Part shown: piece by piece, positions 25,407 to 32,843 of the stretch
Numbering within the stretch: position 1 is the first letter of the stretch
How the letters are laid out: each line of letters starts with the position of its first letter
From: Pseudomonas reinekei
GTDB taxonomy: Bacteria > Pseudomonadota > Gammaproteobacteria > Pseudomonadales > Pseudomonadaceae
Assembly: GCF_001945365.1 (NCBI RefSeq)
Contig: NZ_MSTQ01000030.1
Location: 1-45,415, forward strand
Direction: 5' to 3'
Length of the DNA: 45,415 nucleotides
Made by a program: the position numbers and the translations under genes
Notes under the pieces: model-generated
Told to the model about the DNA's origin: nothing
Seen by the model: the letters and a program-made list of their open reading frames with translations, nothing else
The model's database searches: none

Positions 25407-25414
25407 TTGTTGTT
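25407..25414 (-). promoter_or_regulatory. AACAACAA, probable Crc/Hfq target
   Basis: A perfect AAYAAYAA match sits next to the AGAGG of the small frame at 25394, in the leader of the OprD porin. The same arrangement is seen at 23975-23982. Confidence 0.45.
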
Positions 25415-25693
25415 ATGGGGTAAACCGCCAGACGGATTGCATGGAACAATCCGTGGCGACGACACGCCTCTTGTCTACGCAAGGTAAGTCAGTAGACGCC
25501 GCGCCGGTATTAAGACGAACAGCATCCGAAGGGGGGAAAACGCCAAGGCAGGTAAAGGTTTCCCTTAGTCGAACCGGGAGCGGAACGTCACGAGGGCGGG
25601 TGGCAAGTGCTGGAATCAGCGTGTTGCAAGCGAGGCAATGACCCCGGTCGAGGCAAAAAAAGGGTGACCGAGCGCGTCGGGTTGCGGCTTGTC
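25415..25693. other. Intergenic region, no convincing gene
   Basis: With the leader elements on its left and a terminator on its right, this stretch should hold the promoter of the porin cluster. A 90-codon plus-strand frame at 25369-25641 has no family resemblance, an Arg/Ser-rich composition and no ribosome site, so I do not call it. No clear -35/-10 pair was found. Confidence 0.4.
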
Positions 25694-25726
25694 AAAAACG
25701 ACAAAAGCACCCGAAGGTGCTTTTGT
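25694..25726 (-). terminator. Rho-independent terminator of the OsmC-YcaO gene
   Basis: On the minus strand an 11-bp perfect stem ACAAAAGCACC / GGTGCTTTTGT with a TTCG tetraloop is followed by CGTTTTT. It begins 11 bases after the OsmC-YcaO stop. Confidence 0.9.
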
Positions 25727-25737
25727 CATCAGTGCGA

Positions 25738-27942
25738 TTAACGGGAGACAGACGTTACATTGGCCCGCGCCGCGTGCAGCTTTTTGTAGCTGTCGATCAG
25801 GCGCTGGTGTCGGTCGAGCCCCTCGAGCTTCATGCTGGTAGGCGTCAACCCGTAGAAGCGCACCGCGCCCTCGACCGAACCGATGGCGGCGTCCATCCGC
25901 TCGTTGCCGAACATCCGGCGGAAGTTGGCTTCGTAGTCTTCCAGCACCAGGTCTTCGTCCAGCTTCATCTCCAGCAGCACATTCACCGCCTGGTAGAACA
26001 AGCCGCGTTCGACGGTGTTGTCGTTGTACTGCAGGAACATCTCCACCGCCTCTTTCGCCTCTTCAAATTTTTGCAGGGCGAGATAAATCAGCAGCTTCAA
26101 CTCCAGAATCGTCAACTGACCCCAAGCGGTGTTGTCGTCGAATTCGATGCCGATCAGCGTGGTGATGTCGGTGTAGTCATCCAGTTCGCTGTCTTCCAGG
26201 CGCTTGACCAGTGCTTTCAGGCCGGCCTTGTCCAGGCTGTGCAGGTTCAGAATGTCAGCGCGGAAAAACAGGGCTTTGTTGGTGTTATCCCAAATCAGAT
26301 CGTCGACCGGATAGATCTCCGAATAGTCCGGCACCAGAATGCGGCAGGCGGTGGCACCGATGTGTTCATACACCGCCATGTACGCTTCCTTGCCCATGTT
26401 TTCGAGAATGCCGAACAGGGTCGCGGCTTCCTCGGCATTGGAGTTTTCACCCTGACCGGAGAAGTCCCACTCGACGAATTCGTAGTCGGAGCTGGCACTG
26501 AAGAAGCGCCACGACACCACACCGCTGGAGTCGATGAAGTGCTCGACGAAGTTGTTCGGCTCGGTCACCGCGTGCCCTTCAAACGTCGGTTGAGGCAGAT
26601 CGTTCAGGCCTTCGAAGCTGCGGCCCTGGAGCAGCTCTGTAAGGCTGCGTTCCAGCGCCACTTCCAGGCTCGGGTGGGCGCCAAACGAGGCGAACACGCC
26701 GCCGGTGCGCGGGTTCATCAAGGTGACGCACATCACCGGGAATTCGCCACCCAGGGACGCATCCTTGACCAACACCGGGAAGCCTTGCTCCTCCAGCGCC
26801 TGAATCCCGGCGAGGATCCCCGGATACTTTGCCAGCACGTCGGCCGGCACATCCGGCAGGGCAAACTCGCCTTCGATGATTTCGCGTTTCACCGCGCGCT
26901 CGAAGATCTCCGACAGGCACTGCACCTGCGCTTCGGCCAGGGTGTTGCCGGCACTCATGCCGTTGCTCAGGAACAGGTTTTCGATCAGGTTGGACGGGAA
27001 GTACACCACCTCGCCGTCCGACTGGCGCACAAACGGCAGCGAAACGATGCCGCGTTCTTCATTGCCCGAGTTGGTGTCGTACAGGTGCGAGCCACACAAC
27101 TCGCCATCGCGGTTGTAAATTTTCAGGCAATAGTCATCGAGGATTTCGGTCGGCAGCTCATCCTTCGGACCAGGCTGGAACCAGCGCTCGTCCGGGTAAT
27201 GCACGAACGCCGCGTTGGCGAGCTCCTCACCCCAGAACTGATCGTTGTAGAAGAAATTGCAGTTCAAGCGTTCGATGAATTCGCCCAGTGCCGACGCCAG
27301 CGCGCTTTCTTTGGTGGCGCCCTTGCCATTGGTGAAACACATCGGCGAGTGCGCATCGCGGATGTGCAGCGACCACACATTGGGAACGATGTTGCGCCAC
27401 GAAGCGATTTCAATCTTCATGCCCAGGCCGGCGAGAATGCCCGACATGTTGGCGATGGTTTGCTCCAGCGGCAGATCCTTGCCGGCGATGTAGGTGCCCG
27501 CCTCTGACATCGAAGCAGGCATCAACAATGCCTGGGCATCGGCGTCGAGGTTGTCCACCTCTTCGATCACGAACTCAGGCCCGGCCTGCACCACCTTCTT
27601 CACCGTGCAACGGTCGATGGAACGCAGAATGCCCTGGCGGTCCTTGTCGGAGATATCCGCCGGCAACTCGACCTGAATTTTGAAAATCTGGTTGTAGCGG
27701 TTTTCCGGGTCAACGATGTTGTTCTGCGACAGACGGATATTGTCGGTGGGAATGTTGCGGGTCTGGCAGTACAACTTCACAAAGTAAGCCGCACACAACG
27801 CCGACGAAGCCAGGAAGTAGTCGAATGGACCCGGTGCCGATCCATCGCCCTTGTAGCGGATGGGTTGATCGGCCACCACGGTGAAGTCATCGAACTTGGC
27901 TTCAAGTCGAAGGTTGTCGAGAAAATTGACCTTGATTTCCAT
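25738..27942 (-). CDS. OsmC-YcaO fusion protein
   Basis: 734 residues. The first ~135 form an OsmC-like peroxiredoxin domain with Cys50 (SSALCAAY) and Cys112 (SIDRCTVKK), spaced as the redox pair of OsmC. From about residue 150 it matches E. coli YcaO end to end, including GKGATKESALASALGEFIER (209-225, with Glu221 and Glu224), EAQVQCLSEIFER (337-349), GGEFPVMCV, ASFGAHPSLEVALERSLTELLQGR and HFIDSSG. YcaO domains bind ATP and activate amide backbones; E. coli YcaO is linked to methylthiolation of ribosomal protein S12 by RimO. A monocistronic gene with its own terminator. Joint function of the two domains is unknown. Confidence 0.92.
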   Translation of the reverse strand: MEIKVNFLDNLRLEAKFDDFTVVADQPIRYKGDGSAPGPFDYFLASSALCAAYFVKLYCQTRNIPTDNIRLSQNNIVDPENRYNQIFKIQVELPADISDKDRQGILRSIDRCTVKKVVQAGPEFVIEEVDNLDADAQALLMPASMSEAGTYIAGKDLPLEQTIANMSGILAGLGMKIEIASWRNIVPNVWSLHIRDAHSPMCFTNGKGATKESALASALGEFIERLNCNFFYNDQFWGEELANAAFVHYPDERWFQPGPKDELPTEILDDYCLKIYNRDGELCGSHLYDTNSGNEERGIVSLPFVRQSDGEVVYFPSNLIENLFLSNGMSAGNTLAEAQVQCLSEIFERAVKREIIEGEFALPDVPADVLAKYPGILAGIQALEEQGFPVLVKDASLGGEFPVMCVTLMNPRTGGVFASFGAHPSLEVALERSLTELLQGRSFEGLNDLPQPTFEGHAVTEPNNFVEHFIDSSGVVSWRFFSASSDYEFVEWDFSGQGENSNAEEAATLFGILENMGKEAYMAVYEHIGATACRILVPDYSEIYPVDDLIWDNTNKALFFRADILNLHSLDKAGLKALVKRLEDSELDDYTDITTLIGIEFDDNTAWGQLTILELKLLIYLALQKFEEAKEAVEMFLQYNDNTVERGLFYQAVNVLLEMKLDEDLVLEDYEANFRRMFGNERMDAAIGSVEGAVRFYGLTPTSMKLEGLDRHQRLIDSYKKLHAARANVTSVSR

Positions 27943-28024
27943 GCGGGATTACCAGAATACGAGCTAAACGAATGGCGGCCATTATCCGGCTTTTCCGCCG
28001 CAAGTCTTGTGCTTTTCGGTAATG

Positions 28025-28053
28025 GCCGCAGCGCGTTGCGAAAGCGCTGCGGC
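28025..28053. other. Perfect 10-bp hairpin between operons
   Basis: GCCGCAGCGC and GCGCTGCGGC with a nine-base loop lie in the gap between the NupG-like gene stop and the OsmC-YcaO start. A second inverted repeat, GCGGCCATTA (27975-27984) and TAATGGCCGC (28020-28029), overlaps it, so two alternative folds exist. There is no T-run. It may stabilise or end the transcript of the sugar operon. Confidence 0.55.
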
Positions 28054-28061
28054 GAGGGGCA

Positions 28062-29297
28062 TCAACCCGACGTTTGCATCACCGCCGCCTCGCGGCCCTT
28101 GAACGCCAGGGAGAAACAGACAAAGATCGCCAGGGCAAAACCTGCCGGGAACAGCCAGATGTGCTTCCAGTCGTGGCTGCCTGCGGTGGTCGCATAGTGA
28201 TCGGTCACCTGCCCCGCCACCCAGAAACCGATCAGCATGCCCAGGCCGTAAGTGGCCAACGTGATCAAGCCCTGGGCTGAACTTCTGAATCGTTCCGAGG
28301 CTTTGGCGTCGGTGTAGATCTGGCCCGAGACGAAGAAGAAGTCGTAGCAGATGCCGTGCAAAGCGATGCCGGTGAACAGCATGAAGGCCAGGTCGCCGTT
28401 ATTGCCGTAGGCAAACAACAGGTAGCGCAGGGCCCACGCCAACATGCCCACCAACAGCGCAAGCTTGATGCCAAAGCGATGAATGAACAGCGGCAGAAGC
28501 AGCATGAACAGCACTTCGGAGACTTGCCCGATGGCCATCTTCGCCGTGGGGTTGGTCACGCCGATTTCCGCGAGGAACGGGTTGGCATTCTGGTAGTAAA
28601 AAGCCAGTGGAATGCAGATCAGAATCGAGGCAATGAAGAACACCAGATAGCTGCGATCCTTGAGCAGACCCAGCGCGTCCAGCCCGAGCATTTGCTTGAG
28701 CCCGCCACGCCCCGCTTCCGGCTTCAAGGGCGCAGTGCGTGGCAAGGTGAAGCTGTAGAGCCCCAACAGCAGCGAGGCGATGGCCGACATCAGGAACGTA
28801 TTGCGCAAGCCGCCAGCAGAAATCGCCGCTTGCGAATCCCAGGCGAACACAAAACTGATCACCACACCGGCCACGATCCAGCCGATCGTGCCCCACACGC
28901 GTATGCGCGAAAACTCCAGCGCCGGGTCGCTCATTTGGCGGAATGCGACCGAGTTCACCAGGGCCAGGGTCGGCATGTAGATCATCATGTAGGCCAGCAC
29001 ATACGGGTAAAACGTGCTGAAGTCCGGCGCGCGGTACAGCTGAAACAGCAACACCGCGCCGATCAGATGCAGCACCGCGAGGATGCGCTCGGCATTGAAG
29101 AAACGGTCGGCAATCAGCCCAATCACAAAGGGCGCGATGATCGCACCCCAGGACTGGGTCGAAAACGCCATGCCGATCTGCCCGCCCGTGGCGCCCAGAT
29201 TGCTGGCAAGGAACGTACCGAGGGTGACGAACCAGCCACCCCAGATAAAGAACTGCAGGAACATCATTGCGCTGAGTCGCGCATTCATCAAAGTCAT
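28062..29297 (-). CDS. MFS permease, NupG/XapB-like nucleoside:H+ symporter family
   Basis: 411 residues, 12 helices. NARLSAMMFLQFFIWGGWFVTLGTFLASNLGATGGQIG and SRIRVWGTIGWIVAG match the NupG/XapB family. ATG 29297 is chosen; the ATG at 29288 is a close alternative. In this context, after Gfo/Idh and TIM-barrel genes and under a LacI regulator, it probably imports a sugar or glycoside rather than a nucleoside. AACAACAATAA precedes the start, suggesting Crc control. Confidence 0.85.
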   Translation of the reverse strand: MTLMNARLSAMMFLQFFIWGGWFVTLGTFLASNLGATGGQIGMAFSTQSWGAIIAPFVIGLIADRFFNAERILAVLHLIGAVLLFQLYRAPDFSTFYPYVLAYMMIYMPTLALVNSVAFRQMSDPALEFSRIRVWGTIGWIVAGVVISFVFAWDSQAAISAGGLRNTFLMSAIASLLLGLYSFTLPRTAPLKPEAGRGGLKQMLGLDALGLLKDRSYLVFFIASILICIPLAFYYQNANPFLAEIGVTNPTAKMAIGQVSEVLFMLLLPLFIHRFGIKLALLVGMLAWALRYLLFAYGNNGDLAFMLFTGIALHGICYDFFFVSGQIYTDAKASERFRSSAQGLITLATYGLGMLIGFWVAGQVTDHYATTAGSHDWKHIWLFPAGFALAIFVCFSLAFKGREAAVMQTSG

Positions 29298-29310
29298 CAC
29301 AGTCACCGTC

Positions 29311-29321
29311 TTATTGTTGTT
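29311..29321 (-). promoter_or_regulatory. AACAACAATAA, probable Crc/Hfq target
   Basis: Minus-strand AACAACAATAA lies 13 bases before the permease start codon, close to or over the ribosome site. It is identical to the motif at 5708-5718 and holds two overlapping AAYAAYAA matches. Confidence 0.5.
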
Positions 29322-29343
29322 TTTTAGCCGCAAGGGACCCGCA

Positions 29344-30426
29344 TCAGGCGTCGGGCAACCCCAGCAATCGCCGGTTGAAACGTTCATCAGCAGACACACC
29401 GGCGAAATCGTCGAAGGCCTTGCGCGTCCTGGTGATCATGTGTCGCTCGATGAACGCCGCACCTTGCGCGGCACCCTGCGCGGAATCTTTCAGGCAGCAT
29501 TCCCACTCGAGCACGGCCCAACCGGAAAAGTCGTATTGGGTCAGTTTGCTGAAGATCGATTTGAAATCGATCTGGCCGTCGCCCAACGAGCGGAAACGCC
29601 CCGGCCGCTCGACCCAGCCTTGATAACCGCCGTAGACACCGGATCGGGCATCGGGGCGGAACTCGGCGTCCTTGACGTGGAACATACGGATGCGGTCGTG
29701 GTAGCGGTCGATGAACCCCAGATAATCCATTTGCTGCAACAACAGATGGCTCGGGTCGTAAAGGATCGCGGCGCGGGGATGGTGATTGACCGCCTCGAGA
29801 AAACGCTCGAACGAAGCGCCGTCATGCAGGTCTTCGCCGGGGTGAATCTCGTAGCACAGGTCGACACCCGCGGCCTCGAAGCAGTCGAGGATCGGCAACC
29901 AGCGCTTGGCCAGTTCGGCAAAACCTTGTTCGACCAGACCGGCCGGACGCTGCGGCCACGGGTACACGTACGGCCAGAGCAATGCGCCGGAAAACGTCGC
30001 GTGCGCCTTCAAGCCCAGGCGCTGACTCGCGCGTGCAGCCAGTTTCAACTGCTCGATGGCCCACGCGGTGCGCGCCTCAGGCTGGCCGCGCAGATGCTCC
30101 GGCGCGAAATCATCGAACAGCGTGTCGAACGCCGGGTGCACCGCCACCAGTTGGCCTTGCAGGTGGGTCGACAATTCACTGATCTCGACTCCCGCCGCGG
30201 CGCATACCGCTTTCAATTCGTCGCAGTAGCTCTGGCTGTCGGCGGCGCGTGCGAGGTCGATGAACTGCGTTCCCGACGTCGGCAACTGGATGCCCTTGTA
30301 ACCCTGGGAGGCCGCCCATTGGGCGATGTTGGCCAAGGTATCGAACGGGGCCTCGGCGGACATGAACTGCGCAAGGAAAATACCCGGGCCGCGCAGCCCG
30401 GATGAGATTTCGGAGGGAGTGGTCAC
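29344..30426 (-). CDS. Sugar phosphate isomerase/epimerase family (xylose isomerase-like TIM barrel)
   Basis: About 360 residues. Segments FLAQFMSAEAPFDTLANIAQWAASQGYKGIQLP, CYEIHPGEDLHDG, ILYDPSHLLLQQMD, MFHVKDAEF and WAVLEWECCLKDS give the metal-binding Glu, Asp-His, His and Glu pattern of the family. GTG 30426 is favoured by GGAG six bases upstream; ATG 30444 overlaps the stop of the dehydrogenase gene as ATGA and is possible. With the Gfo/Idh enzyme this pair resembles 3-keto-sugar or inositol-type routes, in which oxidation is followed by isomerisation or eliminative cleavage. The substrate is unknown. Confidence 0.82.
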   Translation of the reverse strand: MTTPSEISSGLRGPGIFLAQFMSAEAPFDTLANIAQWAASQGYKGIQLPTSGTQFIDLARAADSQSYCDELKAVCAAAGVEISELSTHLQGQLVAVHPAFDTLFDDFAPEHLRGQPEARTAWAIEQLKLAARASQRLGLKAHATFSGALLWPYVYPWPQRPAGLVEQGFAELAKRWLPILDCFEAAGVDLCYEIHPGEDLHDGASFERFLEAVNHHPRAAILYDPSHLLLQQMDYLGFIDRYHDRIRMFHVKDAEFRPDARSGVYGGYQGWVERPGRFRSLGDGQIDFKSIFSKLTQYDFSGWAVLEWECCLKDSAQGAAQGAAFIERHMITRTRKAFDDFAGVSADERFNRRLLGLPDA

Positions 30427-30440
30427 GGAAGTCTCCAGGG

Positions 30441-31607
30441 TCATGGGGTGCAGACCAGTTCGGTCCATTTGCTGTCGCCGCGATGGTTGGCGATGACGGT
30501 TTCGATGAACGCCATGCCACGCAAACCGATGTTGATGCCGGGTACGCCGGGGGCATCGTGGCCGGTCACCTCGCCACGAATCGCACTGGCAAAATCGCCG
30601 TAAAGATTGGCCATGGCTTCGAGATACCCCTCGGGATGCCCGGCGGGCAGGCGCATGCGCTGACTGGCGGCTTCGCACAACCATGGCTGGCCGACGCCGG
30701 AACGCAGGATGCGCAACGGCTGATCGAAAGCGCGATGGACCAGGCTGGCGGGTTCTTCCTGCCGCCATTCCAGGCCGCCCTTGTCGCCGTAGACCCGGAT
30801 TTTCAGCGGGTTCTCTTCACCCGCGCAGACTTGGCTGGCGATCAGCACACCACTGGCGCCATCGGCCATCTTGAACAGCATCGAGGCGTCATCGTCCAAC
30901 TGCCGGCCTTCGATGTGCACGCCCAGCATCGCGCACAGGTGCTGGATGGGTTGGTCGGCGACAAACTCGGCCAGGGAAAAGGCATGGGTGCCGATATCAC
31001 CGATGCATCCGCCCACCCCGGACTGCTCCGGCAGATCACGCCAGGCAGCCTGCTTGTTGCCCTGCGCGGCCACGTCCTGGCTCAGCCAGCCTTGGGGGTA
31101 CTCGACAATCACCTTGCGCACCGCACCGATCACCCCGCTGCGCACCATCTCCCGCGCTTGCCAGACCATCGGATAGCCCAGGTAAGTGTGGGCCAGGCCA
31201 TAGAGACGATTGCTGCGAGAGACGACGTCCTTGAGCGCCAGCAGTTCGGCCAGATTCAACGCCGCAGGTTTTTCGCTGAACACGTGAAACCCTGCACTCA
31301 GTGCCTGGCTGGCCACCGGTGCGTGCAGGTGATTGGGGGTGACGATGACCACCAGTTCCATGCGCTGCCCAGCGGGCAAGGCGCGCTCGGATTCGATCAT
31401 CTGCCGCCAGTCGCTGTAACAGCGTGATGCCGACAGGCCCAGTGCCGCGCCGGTGTTTTGGTTGTTTTCGGCATCACGGCTGAACGCACCGCACACCAGT
31501 TCAAAGCGCCCATCGAGCCCGGCGGCCTGACGATGAGCCTTGGCAATAAAGGCCCCTTCACCGCCTCCGACAAATCCCATTCTTATTTTTGGCACGGCAG
31601 CGTTCAT
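30441..31607 (-). CDS. Gfo/Idh/MocA family NAD(P)-dependent oxidoreductase
   Basis: 388 residues. An N-terminal Rossmann fold (KIRMGFVGGGEGAFIAKAHRQAA), VIVTPNHLHAPVASQALSAGFHVFSEKPAA with the family EKP motif, and GGCIGDIGTHAFSLAEF carrying the catalytic-type Asp and His. These enzymes oxidise sugars, inositols or glycosides. GGGAG precedes the ATG. It is the first gene of the operon and is divergent from a LacI regulator across the palindrome at 31655. Confidence 0.88.
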   Translation of the reverse strand: MNAAVPKIRMGFVGGGEGAFIAKAHRQAAGLDGRFELVCGAFSRDAENNQNTGAALGLSASRCYSDWRQMIESERALPAGQRMELVVIVTPNHLHAPVASQALSAGFHVFSEKPAALNLAELLALKDVVSRSNRLYGLAHTYLGYPMVWQAREMVRSGVIGAVRKVIVEYPQGWLSQDVAAQGNKQAAWRDLPEQSGVGGCIGDIGTHAFSLAEFVADQPIQHLCAMLGVHIEGRQLDDDASMLFKMADGASGVLIASQVCAGEENPLKIRVYGDKGGLEWRQEEPASLVHRAFDQPLRILRSGVGQPWLCEAASQRMRLPAGHPEGYLEAMANLYGDFASAIRGEVTGHDAPGVPGINIGLRGMAFIETVIANHRGDSKWTELVCTP

Positions 31608-31654
31608 TCACTTGCTCCCTGATTGATGCGGATGTCAGGTAGTAATCCAGTCAT

Positions 31655-31672
31655 GATGTAACCGGTTACATC
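31655..31672. promoter_or_regulatory. Perfect 18-bp palindrome, LacI-type operator
   Basis: GATGTAACCGGTTACATC is fully self-complementary. It lies between the divergent Gfo/Idh and LacI genes. The central CG with flanking TGTAAC half-sites is the form typically bound by LacI/GalR regulators, so this is very likely the operator of the adjacent LacI protein. Confidence 0.75.
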
Positions 31673-31789
31673 GTGGCGGAAATTTAGGCGCTGTTGGGTG
31701 ACGTGTCAAACCCCGGTTTAGCGTCCACGAACATTTCAGCCCATGGCCGACCTGCGGTAAGCTCGCTGGCCGCGCTGTTTGAAAACGAG

Positions 31790-32794
31790 GTGGTCTTGTC
31801 CAATATCCGCGAAGTGGCCCGGCTGGCCGGTGTCTCGGTGGCCACGGTGTCCCGAACATTGAAGTCGCCCGAGCGTGTGCTCCCCGAAACCCGGGACAAG
31901 GTCAACGCCGCCGTGGAACAGGCCGGTTATCGACCGAACCTGATGGCGGTGCAGTTTCGCTCGCGCCGGACCGGCAACCTGGTGATTCTGGTGCCGGCCA
32001 TCGCTAACACTTTTTTCGCCCGGGTCATCAGCGGGGCGCAACAGGCCGCGCAGGTGGCTAACTATCGTTTATTGCTGTGCGACACCCAGGGTCGCGAGGA
32101 AATCGAACGGGAGTTCGCCGAGCTGGTGTACAACCATCAAGCCGACGGCGTGATCCAGTTACGCGCCTACGACCCGTTCCAGACACCCTTCCCCAGCGCC
32201 GAGCTGCCGCCCATCGTCAACGCCTGCGAAGTCATTCAGGGCGGTCGCCATCCGACCATCAGCCTCGACAACCGCGCCGCGGCCAAGGCCATGACCGAAC
32301 ACTTGATCGGACTCGGTCACCGCCGCATCGGCCTGATCAAAGGCCCGAAAAGCAGCCCTCTGACCCGCGATCGCGTGGCGGGATATCAGGATGCGTTGCA
32401 GCACGCCGGCATTGCCTGCGACCCGGAATTGATCTGTCACGGTGATTTCAGCCTCAAGGCCGGATATGACGGCGCGGCAGCGATGCTTAAACTGCCTGAT
32501 CGTCCCACTGCACTGTTTTGCGAAAACGATGAGATGGCCATCGGCGCGCTCAAGCACCTCAAGCAACAGGGGCTGCGCGTTCCGCAGGATGTGTCGCTGG
32601 TGGGGTTCGACGATATCCCGTTCGCGGCCTATTGCGACCCGCCGCTGACGACCATCGCGCAACCGGCCGAAATGTTCGGCCAGAAAGCCGTGGAAATGTT
32701 GATCGCGCTGATCGAGAAGAAGCCGTTGGCGCAGCGGCATGTGGTGTTGCCGTTCGAGCTGACGTTGCGCCAGAGCACGGCCGCACTCAAATAA
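31790..32794 (+). CDS. LacI family transcriptional regulator
   Basis: About 334 residues. The LacI helix-turn-helix and hinge begin directly: SNIREVARLAGVSVATVSRTLKSPERV, then KVNAAVEQAGYRPN. The sugar-binding domain follows, with HLIGLGHRRIGLIKGPKSS, RVAGYQDAL, FCENDEMAIGALKHLKQQGLRVPQDVSLVGFDDI and FELTLRQST. The start is uncertain: GTG 31790 or TTG 31796, the latter with GAGG five bases upstream; the frame is open to 31694. It is divergent from the sugar operon and should control it through the palindrome. Confidence 0.9.
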   Translation: MVLSNIREVARLAGVSVATVSRTLKSPERVLPETRDKVNAAVEQAGYRPNLMAVQFRSRRTGNLVILVPAIANTFFARVISGAQQAAQVANYRLLLCDTQGREEIEREFAELVYNHQADGVIQLRAYDPFQTPFPSAELPPIVNACEVIQGGRHPTISLDNRAAAKAMTEHLIGLGHRRIGLIKGPKSSPLTRDRVAGYQDALQHAGIACDPELICHGDFSLKAGYDGAAAMLKLPDRPTALFCENDEMAIGALKHLKQQGLRVPQDVSLVGFDDIPFAAYCDPPLTTIAQPAEMFGQKAVEMLIALIEKKPLAQRHVVLPFELTLRQSTAALK

Positions 32795-32799
32795 CCCAC

Positions 32800-32831
32800 C
32801 CTGCAGGCGCCGGCTTGCTGACGCCTGCAGG
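32800..32831. terminator. REP-like hairpin between convergent genes
   Basis: CCTGCAGGCG and CGCCTGCAGG form a perfect 10-bp stem around CCGGCTTGCTGA, which matches the loop and core of the REP elements at 1971 and 44568. It lies between the LacI and chemoreceptor stops and probably ends both transcripts, though there is no T-run. Confidence 0.55.
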
Positions 32832-32843
32832 GGGATTTGTGTG

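Noticed and set aside
25369..25641. 90-codon plus-strand frame in the porin leader region
   Set aside because: No recognisable family, no ribosome site, and it overlaps the regulatory leader on the other strand.
25717..27507. Plus-strand open frame of 596 codons opposite the OsmC-YcaO gene
   Set aside because: Antisense of conserved YcaO sequence; no ribosome site or family match.
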